DNA of 64,000 nt from Cylindrotheca closterium (taxonomy: Eukaryota; Bacillariophyta; Bacillariophyceae; Bacillariales; Bacillariaceae), in NCBI GenBank assembly GCA_933822405.4, contig CAKOGP040002347.1:76573-140572 (forward strand). Reading direction: 5' to 3'. Positions 38,552-49,556 of this stretch are shown in pieces. Position 1 is the first letter of the stretch. Each line of letters starts with the position of its first letter. A program made the position numbers and the translations under genes. The notes beneath the pieces are model-generated. The model saw nothing but the letters and a program-made list of their open reading frames with translations. It was not told the DNA's origin and made no database searches.

Positions 38552-40151
38552 CTGCCTGGCTTGGGGAGAGGAAGCAAGCAAGCAGCTCTTGGTCTTGGTT
38601 GCTGGTTGGGCCAAAGAAGATGGATTCAGGCCAGTTGGATAAGGAGGCCTTCGATCAACTGATTGATTCGCATTGAAGATTTTGATAAAATAGATTTACT
38701 TTTCATGTTGTACCATATCGGCTCGTCCTCGCTCATGAGCCTCCAGCTATTACTACGAGAAGCTCTGCTGCTGGGCGGATGCTTCCTGCCTGCCTCCTGC
38801 GCCTCTTCCTATTAGTCCGCTTTCTTTGACATCGACTGACTATTGGTGAACGTGAGTAAAAATGGTCAAAGGCCATCTGAGATGAGCGGTGTAAGATGAC
38901 TCACCCTATCAAGACATTACTAAAGGTTAGGGTAGAAACAGATGTGGCTCTTACTCCGATGCCATTTTGAGACTCTAGAAGTCCCTTTTGGTAACCCTAC
39001 TAATTTCAGACTATATTTCTATTGTGACGACCCTTCCCTTAACAAGGCTAATGGTTCAGCTGTATTTGAAGCAATACGAGAAGTGACAGTCCGGCTGACG
39101 ACAAGAAGGCCATACACTGATACGGTGCTACACATTGCAGATTTTTTGTCATGAGGTCATGAAGCAATCACCATTACACATGCCAGTAGTCATCGATCGA
39201 CCACACTATAGTTGGGATATTGTATTATGATGACCACCAGCACCCACACATAGCTCATGAGGAGCCATATCCTTGAGTATTGGCTGTGGGTGGTGGTGCC
39301 TGGAGTACCGTCCTACTACATTTCCTACGTTTGTCAAAATTACCTCAAGACCATTTGCGATGAGGTAGCTCTATATCACACTGCATGCAGCATGCTAAAG
39401 CAGCTACTGTACGACTTTTTCATACGGTAGTAATTAACAATATTGAATCGAATCATCCGACACAACTGGTCCCGGGGCGAACTGTGCGCCTGATACCAAT
39501 ACCGCGTGACCCGTATTTTTTGTGCTTGATCATATTTTGAATTTATAAAAATATCGTTGTAACGTCTCAAAGAAGCTTGATGCAGTAGGGTTGCGTTGGA
39601 AACATAAACCCAACTTACCGGTACGGTACAAGAGCAGCTTTCGTCTGCAATCTACACGTACCGTACCGAAAGACCATCTCTGCAGTGAGAGAGTTTCACC
39701 CTGCAAGTCTTGCATCATGTGTGATTGAGTGAGTCATTCATTGGCTAAATGTCGTCAATCGGCTAAATGTCATTGTTCTCTTTTTTATTATGTGTGGTTC
39801 TCAGGGACCATTATGTTGGTTCGTCTTTTTGTGATGTTTCAATTATAGTGCGGCGATATGGCGGAGCGGATGAAAATTCGCCTTCGCATGATCTTTATGT
39901 GGAATCTATGTGTTCGCCACACTGGATCCGATCGGCCAAAACTGCATACAGGCACAGAACGGCATTTGTGGCATCGCCTACCACGCGATAGAAGCGAAAA
40001 CCTCATCATGCGCAATACTACAGTAGGCAGTAGATATACCGATATATTATTATTATACGGTGCGGCAGCGAAAACTGAGCGGGAACCAAAAAACCTGCAT
40101 AGCTGCATACACTGCATACTGCTCGATTCTGTTTGTTTGTTTCTGGCAACC
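38552..40151. other. 1.6-kb spacer between CRAL-TRIO copies G and H
   Basis: Contains a TACCGGTA at 39616-39623 embedded in CTTACCGGTACGGTAC, matched 38 bp on by CGTACCGTACCG, so the two CGGTAC runs form an inverted pair. No further gene is seen. Confidence 0.45.
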
Positions 40152-41102
40152 ATGAAATTTATCAAATCCACAAGACATCGTTCGTCTGCTGAGAAAAGGA
40201 AAAGCAGCAACCTTTTTACAGTCTGTGAAAGCAGCGCCTCTCTGCAGGAACATCAACACGAAGTTGGTAACAGTTCTGAAGAAAACGTCAAGTTTTCACC
40301 TTTGTTTTTCAAAATGGAAGAAATTGAATGTTTGAATCGATTGCAAGCCTATTGCCGTTCCAAGAAACTGCGAGTCACAAATCAAATGATTTATCGCTTT
40401 GCCATATTCCATGGATTCAATGTGAATCGGGCCAGCAGGGCCATTGCCAAGAAATACGATCATCCCTACATGAATTTCCGTTTGGAAGACGAACTCGCAC
40501 AGTACATACGTAAGACACTAACCCTGTTTCCAGTGCCGGGACTCAAGAGTGCCATTGGGTCTGATGTGATCTATTGGCATCCCTCCCGCTATCAACCATC
40601 GGCAAGTAGCAACCGGCTCTTGGTGGAAAACATGTGTTTTTTACTGAACGATATGAATCAGACCATTGACCAGTGTCGGAATGGGATTCTGCTTTTGGTC
40701 AACATGGATGGTTACAAGATGAAAAACTTTCATAGAGATACACAAATGAGACTGACCAAGATCACGGAAGGTCAGGTGATTCCAGCGAGCATTGTTCAGA
40801 TCCTCATTGTCAATCCTCCACCCTTTTTTGAACGAATATGGAAGATCGTTAGGCCAGCCTTCTCGGCCTTGTTTTCCAGGAGGATTAAACTCATTCCATG
40901 TGACAAGCTTGGTAACTATCTCATGGAAGGGTACGAAGAATATTTACCTGATGACTTTGACATTGACGGTAGAAATGCATTGGAACTAGTCGAGAACTGG
41001 CTGGATGTTAAGACTAAGGAAGAACAACTTCGGACAACAACAGCCCCTTTGGCAGAATGTCCAACTGAACGATGTGAGCAGCCGTTGTCAACATCGCCAT
41101 GA
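40152..41102 (+). CDS. CRAL-TRIO (Sec14-like) protein, array copy H
   Basis: 316 residues from the ATG at 40152 (MKFIKSTRHR), chosen because the other copies begin with a short basic/Ser leader; the frame stays open to 39858 with further Met codons. Helical domain: MIYRFAIFHGFNVNRASRAIAKKY. Core: CFLLNDMNQTIDQCRNGILLLVNMDGYKMKNFHRDTQMRLTKITEG, SIVQILIV, NPPPFFERIWKIVRPAFSALFS. Exit element: LPDDFDIDGR. A Thr/Glu-rich tail of about 30 residues follows. Closest to copy G. No intron, so G gained or H lost one. Confidence 0.84.
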   Translation: MKFIKSTRHRSSAEKRKSSNLFTVCESSASLQEHQHEVGNSSEENVKFSPLFFKMEEIECLNRLQAYCRSKKLRVTNQMIYRFAIFHGFNVNRASRAIAKKYDHPYMNFRLEDELAQYIRKTLTLFPVPGLKSAIGSDVIYWHPSRYQPSASSNRLLVENMCFLLNDMNQTIDQCRNGILLLVNMDGYKMKNFHRDTQMRLTKITEGQVIPASIVQILIVNPPPFFERIWKIVRPAFSALFSRRIKLIPCDKLGNYLMEGYEEYLPDDFDIDGRNALELVENWLDVKTKEEQLRTTTAPLAECPTERCEQPLSTSP

Positions 41103-41655
41103 TGATGTTGATAAAAACTGGCATCGCAAAAACAAAACAAAAAGTATCAAGCCCAGCCGTGGGGCTCCTATCAGGCAGCTGCGGTTGACAGAGTAGTAGG
41201 CATTATGTGAAACCAATTGTGTATATACGGCTGCATAAATTTTGAATAGATTTTGAATTATTATTTGCTTTGGTGTTTTGCTTTCTGTCGTTTCTGTCGT
41301 CACAGAAAGTCCCTGCTTGGACGAAAAAAATCAGGGCTTCATATTGAATGTGCTTCTTCTCCACAAGATGTATTATTGATGGACTATGCTATTGGGTTGA
41401 CATTGTATGAATCCAATTCCAATATTATAACTGCAATCAATATATAAGGTATAAAAGGTATATTCATATTCATATTCCAACCGCAACCGAAAAGGGTCTG
41501 ACTCATATTGTAATACTGGATGCATAATAATATATAACACTGGTATAACACAATAGTATCATAAACTTGGGCCAATAGCTCCACACATAAAAAGTATACG
41601 GCCTTTTTGTTTCTGCCCTTTTCTTCCAATATGTACCTATACTGTGAACCTACCG
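41103..41655. other. Spacer between copy H and the GT32 gene
   Basis: AT-rich 3' flank of two convergent genes. Nothing coding or structured is recognised. Confidence 0.45.
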
Positions 41656-43116
41656 CTATACTTTCAGTGGAACATGTGCTTCCATTTTATCATATCGCTT
41701 GTTGTCGTCCTTCTCATCGTTGAAGAGAAACCGCATGTACGCATAATTCTTGTACTGCAATTTTCCACTATAATCCGTTCCTGTTTCCATGGTGACTCCT
41801 AGCCCGTCCCATGAATTCTGATTGCTCCGATACACCTTATCAGCCGCCACGGCCAAAATGGCAGGTCCTGACAAACAGACGACTCGTAACTTCATGGGGA
41901 AACTAGTCTGGTTATTGCTGTTTGTGTTTGTTTCATTCTTTGTAGTAGTGGTAGTACTATTGGTGTCGACCCACTTACCAATCAAGGCGGTGGCCAAATT
42001 CATAGTCTCCAACAGAATGGGATGTTTGGGTCGTGGAAAGATCATAGCCCACTGGGCCACGGAATTGTTGGTCATGAGAATCGTTTGAGGAAATTGAAAG
42101 TTGATAGACTTCCAAATGGGGGTGCAGTCCGTCACCATGGCGTCAAAATGATTGCCTCCCTGTGACAATACCACGTTGTCTTTTATCCAGCTTGACAATG
42201 TGATAGCCTTGTTGACTCCGACATCGGCATCCATATAGACTCCACCCTCGTTGAACAAGACACAATACCTCCACAAATCAGCTCTCAAGGCATGTAAGGA
42301 AGGATTGGTCTGATTGTACATTTCCCAGTACGATCCTGGACAATTGGTTTGAACGTAACTATCAATTTCCGAATCGACCAATACTTTTCGTTGCCGGTCG
42401 GGATTCTTGTCCATGACTTGCATCCAATAGGATTCCAATTGTCCTGGAAAGGTATGATCCTTCCAGGTTTGCCATAGTGTTGGATTTGTCCTGAGGATGC
42501 GTTTATTGTTCGCATATTGGGATTTCGACTTCAATGAGGATAATTCTTGTCGATACATGGAAATGTATTCGTTCAGGGGTATTCGTCTTGTGCAATTGTG
42601 TTCCCATTTTTGGTGTTCATCCAGAACACAAGATGAAGATGATGATGATGAGACTGTGTCTTCAACGAGGGCTTCACGAGCGCTATTGATGGGCTGTGTA
42701 TCGCTTGCAATTGATGCCTCATTCTCTTGCTGGTCCCCAGTACTGGGAATGACATTCAGATTATTGTATTCCTCAGGTGACGCAATCGTCCTGACATTAT
42801 TAGTAGTAGTATGATGATTTAACGACGAAGACGGCTTGGCAATGTCTTGAAGCACAGGAAGGTAACTGCTGATATCATCACTGAGTGGGCTAGTGTTTGT
42901 ATGTCCTCGAAAGACGGAAAGCATGACGATGACGAATCCGAATAATGCCAAGATCCGTTTCATCATCTGATAACAATGATGTATCAGTACGCACGGCAAA
43001 TAGGTCAGCAGTCGTTGACAGTAGCATATCGCTCCGGACTTGTTGCGATATTTATCATCGTCGTGGGGTGACTGTGGAGGTGAGTGAGTCCCTGTTGAAA
43101 TTGATTTCCGCTCCAT
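41656..43116 (-). CDS. Glycosyltransferase family 32 (DXD sugar-binding) type II membrane protein
   Basis: 486 residues from the ATG at 43116; a start at 42966 (MMKRILALFG) would give a more typical short cytosolic tail. The hydrophobic anchor is MMKRILALFGFVIVMLSVF. The catalytic region has the GT32 hallmarks: LWQTWKD early on, then LRADLWRYCVLFNEGGVYMDADVGV, with the metal-binding D296-x-D298. Another Trp-rich region (QWAMIFPRPKHPILLETM) and an Asn/Thr insertion follow. Family members such as Och1 and α1,4-GlcNAc/Gal transferases act in the Golgi. The acceptor is unknown. The gene sits between CRAL-TRIO copies H and I, breaking the array. Confidence 0.85.
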   Translation of the reverse strand: MERKSISTGTHSPPQSPHDDDKYRNKSGAICYCQRLLTYLPCVLIHHCYQMMKRILALFGFVIVMLSVFRGHTNTSPLSDDISSYLPVLQDIAKPSSSLNHHTTTNNVRTIASPEEYNNLNVIPSTGDQQENEASIASDTQPINSAREALVEDTVSSSSSSSCVLDEHQKWEHNCTRRIPLNEYISMYRQELSSLKSKSQYANNKRILRTNPTLWQTWKDHTFPGQLESYWMQVMDKNPDRQRKVLVDSEIDSYVQTNCPGSYWEMYNQTNPSLHALRADLWRYCVLFNEGGVYMDADVGVNKAITLSSWIKDNVVLSQGGNHFDAMVTDCTPIWKSINFQFPQTILMTNNSVAQWAMIFPRPKHPILLETMNLATALIGKWVDTNSTTTTTKNETNTNSNNQTSFPMKLRVVCLSGPAILAVAADKVYRSNQNSWDGLGVTMETGTDYSGKLQYKNYAYMRFLFNDEKDDNKRYDKMEAHVPLKV

Positions 43117-43591
43117 GCCGATGACAATAATGTAACGATCATTGTCATTGTCTTGGAAAATGACCGAGCAATACAAAATTAGAATGATGAAGAAAGGAAA
43201 AGCTATGTATGTACCTGGACATGAATAGATTGATTGATTCCATGGAACAACATAAAAACGAAGTAGTATTCGACTGTACCGGTAGGTATTTGGTAGGTAC
43301 CTGTATTGTAGATAATAGTCAAATGAAATAGCTTACGTATAATTAAGATTATACCTTATTCAACCCATCAGTACACATTATATCCATCTGCGGCAACTCA
43401 TTTCAGGAATAAGAGTCACTTGGGCTTGTCATAATTCACAGACCATGGCGGTGATGATGATGGCAGAAGTATAAAAGTACGTACATTCCAATGACATGGT
43501 GGCAGCCCGGTCATCTATGTTATTCACAACTTCCAGAATAATTAACTCCAGCATCAACATCACCACCACCGCCTCAATATTTATACACGCC
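43117..43591. other. Spacer between GT32 and CRAL-TRIO copy I
   Basis: Holds a TACCGGTA at 43277-43284 with TAGGTATTTGGTAGGTACCTG following. No gene. Confidence 0.45.
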
Positions 43592-44521
43592 TTATGGATT
43601 GTTTTGCACCAAGGCATTTCCTTGTTCTCGTTGTTGGTCTTGAAAGGTTTTCAAATCCTGATAATCTTCTATTATTTCGGAGGATGCTTTCCAACCCCCG
43701 GCGGCATTCGGCAAATGGGCTTCACAGCCTTCGGGCAAATGCTCGCCCGTGAGCAAAGCATCCCCATCAATCAGGCGGCACTTTTTGGCAAAGGATTCCA
43801 CCAACATTGGTTTGGTCTGAGTCTTCCAAATTTTACTATGGAACCACTTGGGGCCGTCCACCAAAAGGACCAGATTGACCGTGGTTGGCACCAGACTCCC
43901 TTGCAAGGTCAACATGAGTTGGGTCCAAAAGTCCATGGAGAATTTGGCTTCTTCGCAGCGCTTCATATTGATAATGACCGCCACTCCCTTTTTGCACTGT
44001 TCTTTGGTAACGCTTAGATCGTTCAACACATAGCAGAGCGACTGGAGGACCCTAATCGCATGGTTGCCGGAGTTATCATTGTCCGGACCAGGAAATCGAG
44101 AAGCTTGGATGTAACAGATGTCCAGCTTGTCTTTGCGAGTTTGCAACCCACTCAGAGGAAAGACGGTTCGTGTAGAAAACTGTCGATGCAAGAATCCCTT
44201 CATTTCGAGATTCAAATGATGATTGTCTGCGTTTTCTATCAAAGCTTCTTTGGTGATGGCTAAATGAAATTTGTGAAAGGCGGCAAAGCGATAAATTGTC
44301 TCTTTGGAAAATGGCAGGTTGGCTTTTTCGCAATATTCCTCCAGTGCCTTCAACACCGTGCTTTCGGATTGAGAATTATTATTACCATGAGACGAAGACA
44401 TGACACGTTCCTCTTCAGTAGCACCAGTAGGTCCCTCGTTTGGAGTAGACAGCCTGCGGAGGATGTTTTTCTTGGCTTTGTTTGGAGACAAGAGATTCTT
44501 GGTCTTGGATGGGGACAACAT
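43592..44521 (-). CDS. CRAL-TRIO (Sec14-like) protein, array copy I
   Basis: 309 residues from MLSPSKTKNLLSPNKAKK, a Lys/Ser-Pro-rich leader with a repeated LSP motif. Helical domain: TIYRFAAFHKFHLAITKEALIENA. Core: CYVLNDLSVTKEQCKKGVAVIINM, MLTLQGSLVPTTVNLVLLV, with the signature changed to DGPKWFHSKIWKTQTKPMLVESF, so the usual NPP is DGP. Exit element: LPNAAGGW. It is among the most divergent copies along with A, and lies alone beyond the GT32 gene, but has the same length and domain order as the rest. Confidence 0.82.
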   Translation of the reverse strand: MLSPSKTKNLLSPNKAKKNILRRLSTPNEGPTGATEEERVMSSSHGNNNSQSESTVLKALEEYCEKANLPFSKETIYRFAAFHKFHLAITKEALIENADNHHLNLEMKGFLHRQFSTRTVFPLSGLQTRKDKLDICYIQASRFPGPDNDNSGNHAIRVLQSLCYVLNDLSVTKEQCKKGVAVIINMKRCEEAKFSMDFWTQLMLTLQGSLVPTTVNLVLLVDGPKWFHSKIWKTQTKPMLVESFAKKCRLIDGDALLTGEHLPEGCEAHLPNAAGGWKASSEIIEDYQDLKTFQDQQREQGNALVQNNP

Positions 44522-46484
44522 GAAGTACCTACGGTATTGATATATATTACAATCTTCTTCGCTTGCTGAATCAGAGATTCAGATTTCAGAAGGCGGAAAG
44601 ATTGGTCGTTTCGGCTTGTCTTTTGTTGAGATTGTGAGTGGCGATGTTGTTGTTGTTGTTGTTTAGTTCTGGCTGGCTATGTATGTCGGATCTGAACTGT
44701 AGGCAGGATGTGGGGTTGCAGCGTAGTTCACTGATGTCAGCAGAAGGTACGGTACCGTAATTGATGAAAGTTACTTTTTTTAGATGATGATTTGAGTACC
44801 GATGAGAGCCACTGTTATTTTCCGCACATACAATCTGTCGAACAGGCCTAAATAGCGTTGCCGGCAAATCTTACTTAACGTTTTAGATCAGTAGTTTCAA
44901 TAATTGTTCTTCCCCAACATGTCTGTTCCCAATCTTTCGAATTCTCGAAGGACGCGCGACGCAAAATCAGAAATCTTGGAATTCGAAAATCTTCTCAAAC
45001 CTACAGTAGAAGTAGCTGCAATGATGGTGTAACATTGATGATGAATGATGATAGAGCTACAGCTGTTGCGACGTTTCTGAAACCTCCAACAAGCACATGA
45101 GATATGCATCGTACAGTTCCCATCCCTGAAATCAGACAATGAAGTACTAGCTAGCTACTGCTGATGGAGCGATGATCATCATGGGATGATACTTGATGGA
45201 CGATGATTCGAACCATCAAATATATGAGTGACGTGACTGCCAACATGACAACGGTGCTGTCTCAAATGCCATATAGTCTGCAAAGTGGCCCGTCTTCTTT
45301 TCCCACCAGTGCAGCTTTGCTTACTACGTACACGGTATACACGTACACTACTATCATAGTCTAGTATTCGTAGAAAGGTACATATCTGGTTCATACTGTA
45401 CCACATAGCAAAAGTTCGATACAAGGCCACATTTATCGCGTTATAGTTTCAAACATTTGTTTGAATGATGTTGTTTCACGCCATATTTATGTGTACATGT
45501 ACACGTGTCCCTAGCACAAAGTCGAAAATATTGTACTGCAACATTACAAAATATATACGTGTATATATATATGGTACAAAAACTAATATTATGAAGCTGA
45601 AGCATCCTCTAGTTCATTCTAAAGTACCAGGCACTAGCGCTGTAAAAGATAATCAAAAGACCACAATTCGAATATATATATATATATGACAATAAAACAT
45701 GCCAATCTGGTACTGTACTACAATTATAGTAGTAATTAGTTAAAATGGTGTAAGACGCCGCTGCCCCGTTGTTGGGATGTTCAGTCCAGTGCCATCATCG
45801 TGATACTGCATGCACCACCGAGTATTGCAATAAAAATTATTATTATTGGCAACAACGGCTGTTCACATGTCTGACGGATATCGCTTGCTCCCCATATTTG
45901 AGCAGGGTGATGGATCACATGACACTGATATCCCAAGCGAGGCTTCCGCTTTGCCTTTCAATCCCTTGGAAATAGTATAATCTCAAATCGATGATCTTGT
46001 TCTTGAAGTAGATACGCCAATCCCAAATCCTAAAGGGACCACTTATCTGGGATCTTACTGATCAGGACGCGCTTACGAGCCTCGACCTGCCCATCCCACC
46101 CCCGTCGTCCCACCCAAACGATTGATTCGTTTTAGGTGGCCAAACAAGACTGGAGGGAAGCACCCAGTCGCAGCAAGCCATGAAATCATCTGGTTTCGCG
46201 TCGCCGATGAGACCTAGTGAGTGACCAATTCACTAGAAACCACAAAGGCAAACACTGGCCTTCCGAAGGATCCCTTGGAAGTGTGACAATACAATAAATG
46301 CGGAAATGTATTCTCGCCAAAATGTCCTAAAAGAGAAAAGAAAGAAAAGGTGAGATCATGGTTTAAAAAGTAAATGCAATTGATGGGGTGAATTTCCAGG
46401 TAAAACTCTTTGATGGGTTGTTCGTGTGTTGTCGCACACTATTATCATACTTCATCTCTTTCAAAGTCGTAGCAAGAATGTGCT
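44522..46484. other. 2-kb gene-poor region
   Basis: Contains a GTTGTT run at 44649-44662, a dense TATATA stretch at 45545-45690 and GTACAC/GTGTAC-rich sequence near 45320-45520. No gene, tRNA or transposon is supported. A GGTTCGAATC motif on the minus strand near 45205 was tested as a tRNA B box and rejected. Confidence 0.45.
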
Positions 46485-48320
46485 TTACTTGGCACCTTTT
46501 CCTCGATTTACCACTCGGCGACTGTAGCGTCGTCCTTTTTCCGTCATGCCAGATCCCAAAGCTTCAGTAGAAGGATCCTTCTTATCTGGCGAAAGCTTGA
46601 GCTGTAGCCGTCGGCTGTAGCGCTTTCCGGATTCGGTCCATCCAGATCCCATTCCATCAGAAGGAATATCATTCGTAGCTGCGTTGTCAGATTGCTCAGT
46701 TGGTGCTGCAAAAATCTCGCCATCGCTACCATCCTGCTCCAAAGAATCGAAGTCGTCATTAATCAATCCAGCATCAAAAGGCGACTCGTCCATGGTACTC
46801 AAGTCTTCTCCCTCTGGATCTTCGATAATGACAAGAAGGGAAGGTTTGAATTCCTTCTTCTCGTTCACGTCGTCGACTTCTTCTTCTTCCTCCTCCTTCT
46901 TTGGATCTTCGATAATGACAAGAAGGGTTGGTTCAAAATCGATCTTCTTTTCAGAAATTTTCTTCTTCTGGCCGTTGCTTCTTCTGGCTCTTGCCTTATT
47001 TGCCCACTTGGCTCTCTTGGCCTTGGCCATGTTGTTCAAATTCGCCTTCTCGCCCAAGATCTCCTCGGCCTTCTTGACCCAAATAGCGTCAGCTTTGACA
47101 AGTTCAGTCGATCGTGCATTGGCGATGTCATCGTTGAATCCAGCATCCAACGACGAGTCAATGTGGCTCTCGTCGCCGTCTTCTTCTGGATCTTCGATTA
47201 GGACAGGCAGCAAAGGAGTGAAGAGTTCGTTGGTTCGTTTGGCCCATGTTGCAGCGCAAGTTGGAACTGTAGATGATGAATTCATTTTGCGACGTTTGGT
47301 GGGTCTGGATGAAATAAGGCAGGAAGTTGCGGTTCGCTTGAGTGACAATGGTGCTTGTTCTTCCATGCAGCTCTCGTCGTCATTGATGTCGTCGTCATCC
47401 AAATCCATTGGTACTGGAATATTGGAGAGCATGTCCTGAAGGACCGTTGGAAGCATTTGTCGGTGGTTCTCAAGCGCGATAGCAATGATTTCAGAGTCGA
47501 TTTTGCCATCAATAAATCCAGTATCCAAAGACGAGTCAATGTCACTCAAATCTTCTTCTGCTGGATCTTCGATAATGGTGGCAAGCACGGTAGGTTTGAA
47601 ATCGATCATCAAGCGTCGGGCATTCCGTCTCTTGATCTTGTGGTCAATTTGACGAATTAGCTGCCTTCGGGACTGAAGATCTTGCTCGTCGGGAATGAAG
47701 TTTTTCCTTCGAGTTTTAGGGGCGAATTGGACTTGGTTTGAAGAGGTTGGTTTGGGTGATCCCCAATCGTTTCTTGAAGGACGAAGAATGGACACAGGAG
47801 TGTGTGGAACGAATCTCACTGTGTTCTCTATCTCTGGAATTACTTCGTCGCGAAGTTGGATGCGCCATTGAATCTTACCCCAGCATTCCCTGCGAGATTG
47901 TAGCTCTTGCTCGTTTGGGACAAAGGTTCGACGAAAGATTTTGGCGAAACGGACACGGTTTGGTTTTAAGATGAACACACCCAACCAACTTCGGTTTTTC
48001 TTGCGAGACCCGCCATCTGGACGACGAAGGATGGAAACAGGAGGCTGTCGTCTGTTCCATTGCTTACAAAGTCTCTGATAGGTTCGGTAAGTGTCGAGTA
48101 CCATGTACCGAAGTAACACGATTGCGACTGCACAAACCAAACCGGTAATGATGGTTTCTTGAACTGGTTGTTCTTGTTGTTGTTGTTGTTGTTGAGTGAT
48201 GGCACTCATTCGAGGTAACTTGGGAAAGCTGATGCTTTTCAAGCTTTCTTGATTGACAAAGGTAGTGATGTAGTTGGTCATGATTGTTGTTGTTGTTGTT
48301 GTTGATTCAAAGAGGTTCAT
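46485..48320 (-). CDS. Membrane-anchored protein with possible PP1-docking motifs and acidic IEDP repeats
   Basis: 611 residues from the first ATG at 48320 (MNLFEST). One hydrophobic segment (residues about 56-72, IITGLVCAVAIVLLRYMV) suggests a membrane anchor. Downstream, two related blocks pair a SILR motif (S96-R99 and S177-R180) with a VxF motif about 20 residues later (R122-VRF and Q196-VQF), each followed by a FVPNEQ/FIPDEQ-LQSRR sequence. [GS]IL[KR] plus RVxF is a known docking pair of protein phosphatase 1 regulators. The rest has four repeats centred on I/VIEDP followed by an acidic stretch and DSSLDAGF-type sequence. Near the C-terminus SGWTESGKRYSRR and SGMTEKGRRYSRR repeat. The repeats are seen; the PP1 link is inference. 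I know no family name. Confidence 0.7.
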   Translation of the reverse strand: MNLFESTTTTTTIMTNYITTFVNQESLKSISFPKLPRMSAITQQQQQQQEQPVQETIITGLVCAVAIVLLRYMVLDTYRTYQRLCKQWNRRQPPVSILRRPDGGSRKKNRSWLGVFILKPNRVRFAKIFRRTFVPNEQELQSRRECWGKIQWRIQLRDEVIPEIENTVRFVPHTPVSILRPSRNDWGSPKPTSSNQVQFAPKTRRKNFIPDEQDLQSRRQLIRQIDHKIKRRNARRLMIDFKPTVLATIIEDPAEEDLSDIDSSLDTGFIDGKIDSEIIAIALENHRQMLPTVLQDMLSNIPVPMDLDDDDINDDESCMEEQAPLSLKRTATSCLISSRPTKRRKMNSSSTVPTCAATWAKRTNELFTPLLPVLIEDPEEDGDESHIDSSLDAGFNDDIANARSTELVKADAIWVKKAEEILGEKANLNNMAKAKRAKWANKARARRSNGQKKKISEKKIDFEPTLLVIIEDPKKEEEEEEVDDVNEKKEFKPSLLVIIEDPEGEDLSTMDESPFDAGLINDDFDSLEQDGSDGEIFAAPTEQSDNAATNDIPSDGMGSGWTESGKRYSRRLQLKLSPDKKDPSTEALGSGMTEKGRRYSRRVVNRGKGAK

Positions 48321-49556
48321 AATGGAAATTGTGAGGTGTTGCGTTGAGGCGGTGTGGAGTGAAAACCACGGCGGGTTGGAGATCGCCAATTTGCCGTGTT
48401 TTTAACACGATTGACTCCTTCGAATCCTCGTTTGGTGGTCTCGGTGGACGGTGTTGTTTTGTACCTGGTACCTGGTACGTGTACGGTAGTGTTTTGTAGG
48501 CACGTCACAGTATGTCTGCAAATTGCGTTTCCCCCCGTACACATGTTCCACGAACGGGTATTAACCGCCAACAAGCGGGTGTAAACGGCTTTTTGTTGCA
48601 CCCGATTTCAGATTCATTCATGCTGCGTCATCATCTCATCACAACATAATAATATACTATCGATATCATTGTCCATTGCAGAACAGAGGAATTGCAATAC
48701 TCGTTCGTTTCACTGGTTCATCATAGTTTGCTTTCTTTTGAACATTCATTGAATACGGTAATCAATCTTTTAACTGTCAAGATGGTACGAAATATGATAT
48801 GACAGTATATGATGTCTTGCATTACTATAGTAGTCACAGGTCACAGCAGCACGATTTCCCATTCATGTATTATTTGATCTGATGTTTCTCATGATATTGT
48901 CTCTTCTCTTTCATTGTTATTCTCTATTGGCTTGCTTCTCATCATTGATCTTTTGATAACATTATTGTCTTTTACCACTGATGGCGGCTGCGGGTCTCTT
49001 ATTATTCTTGCTTATTTCTTATAATTCCTCATACACATTATGGATGATAGCCCAAGGCTTGTTCCGAAGCAGCGCTGAGTCTCCTGTCGTGCATGGAAGA
49101 ATCACCCTGCATGAAAGACCCTTCTCAAAAAAAGACTTTGTATGAATGCATGAAGGATGAAGTGGAGGCGGAACCCTGCAAGGCGGAACGAAATGCCTAT
49201 TACTTGTGCAAACATTCTCAGTTGAATATGAGAACACGCATTCGAGGGACACGGACTTATTAAAAGATATATGAAAGGACTTATTGTGATAGAACAAATG
49301 GATATATGAGAGGCGTGTATTATTGCCTCCATCAAGTTTTGGCATAACTGTGATGTACTGTATGCTTATGGGGCCTGGGCTGGAATGATAGATAGACGGT
49401 ACCATATGTCTGAATGGAGAATGGATAAGCGCACTGATGAAGCAAAGTAAAACAAACTAAGATTATGTTATCTTTCTTTCCTTCTTTCGTTATTACCTTG
49501 CATCGTTGCAAATTCAGTTCATTACAGATTACCTATGTAGATTCTTTGTCATATTC
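48321..49556. other. 1.2-kb intergenic region
   Basis: Contains a GGTACCTGGTACGTGTACGG run at 48466-48486. A minus-strand frame at 49019-49405 has no recognisable features. Confidence 0.4.

Noticed and set aside
41656..43176. Longer start for the GT32 gene at 43176
   Set aside because: The codon there is TTG, not ATG; the first ATG in frame is at 43116. The same applies to 48389 and 51614.
45180..45260. Possible tRNA on the minus strand (GGTTCGAATC, B-box-like)
   Set aside because: The stem around the loop does not pair (GATGG against CATCG), and no D-arm or acceptor stem can be formed.
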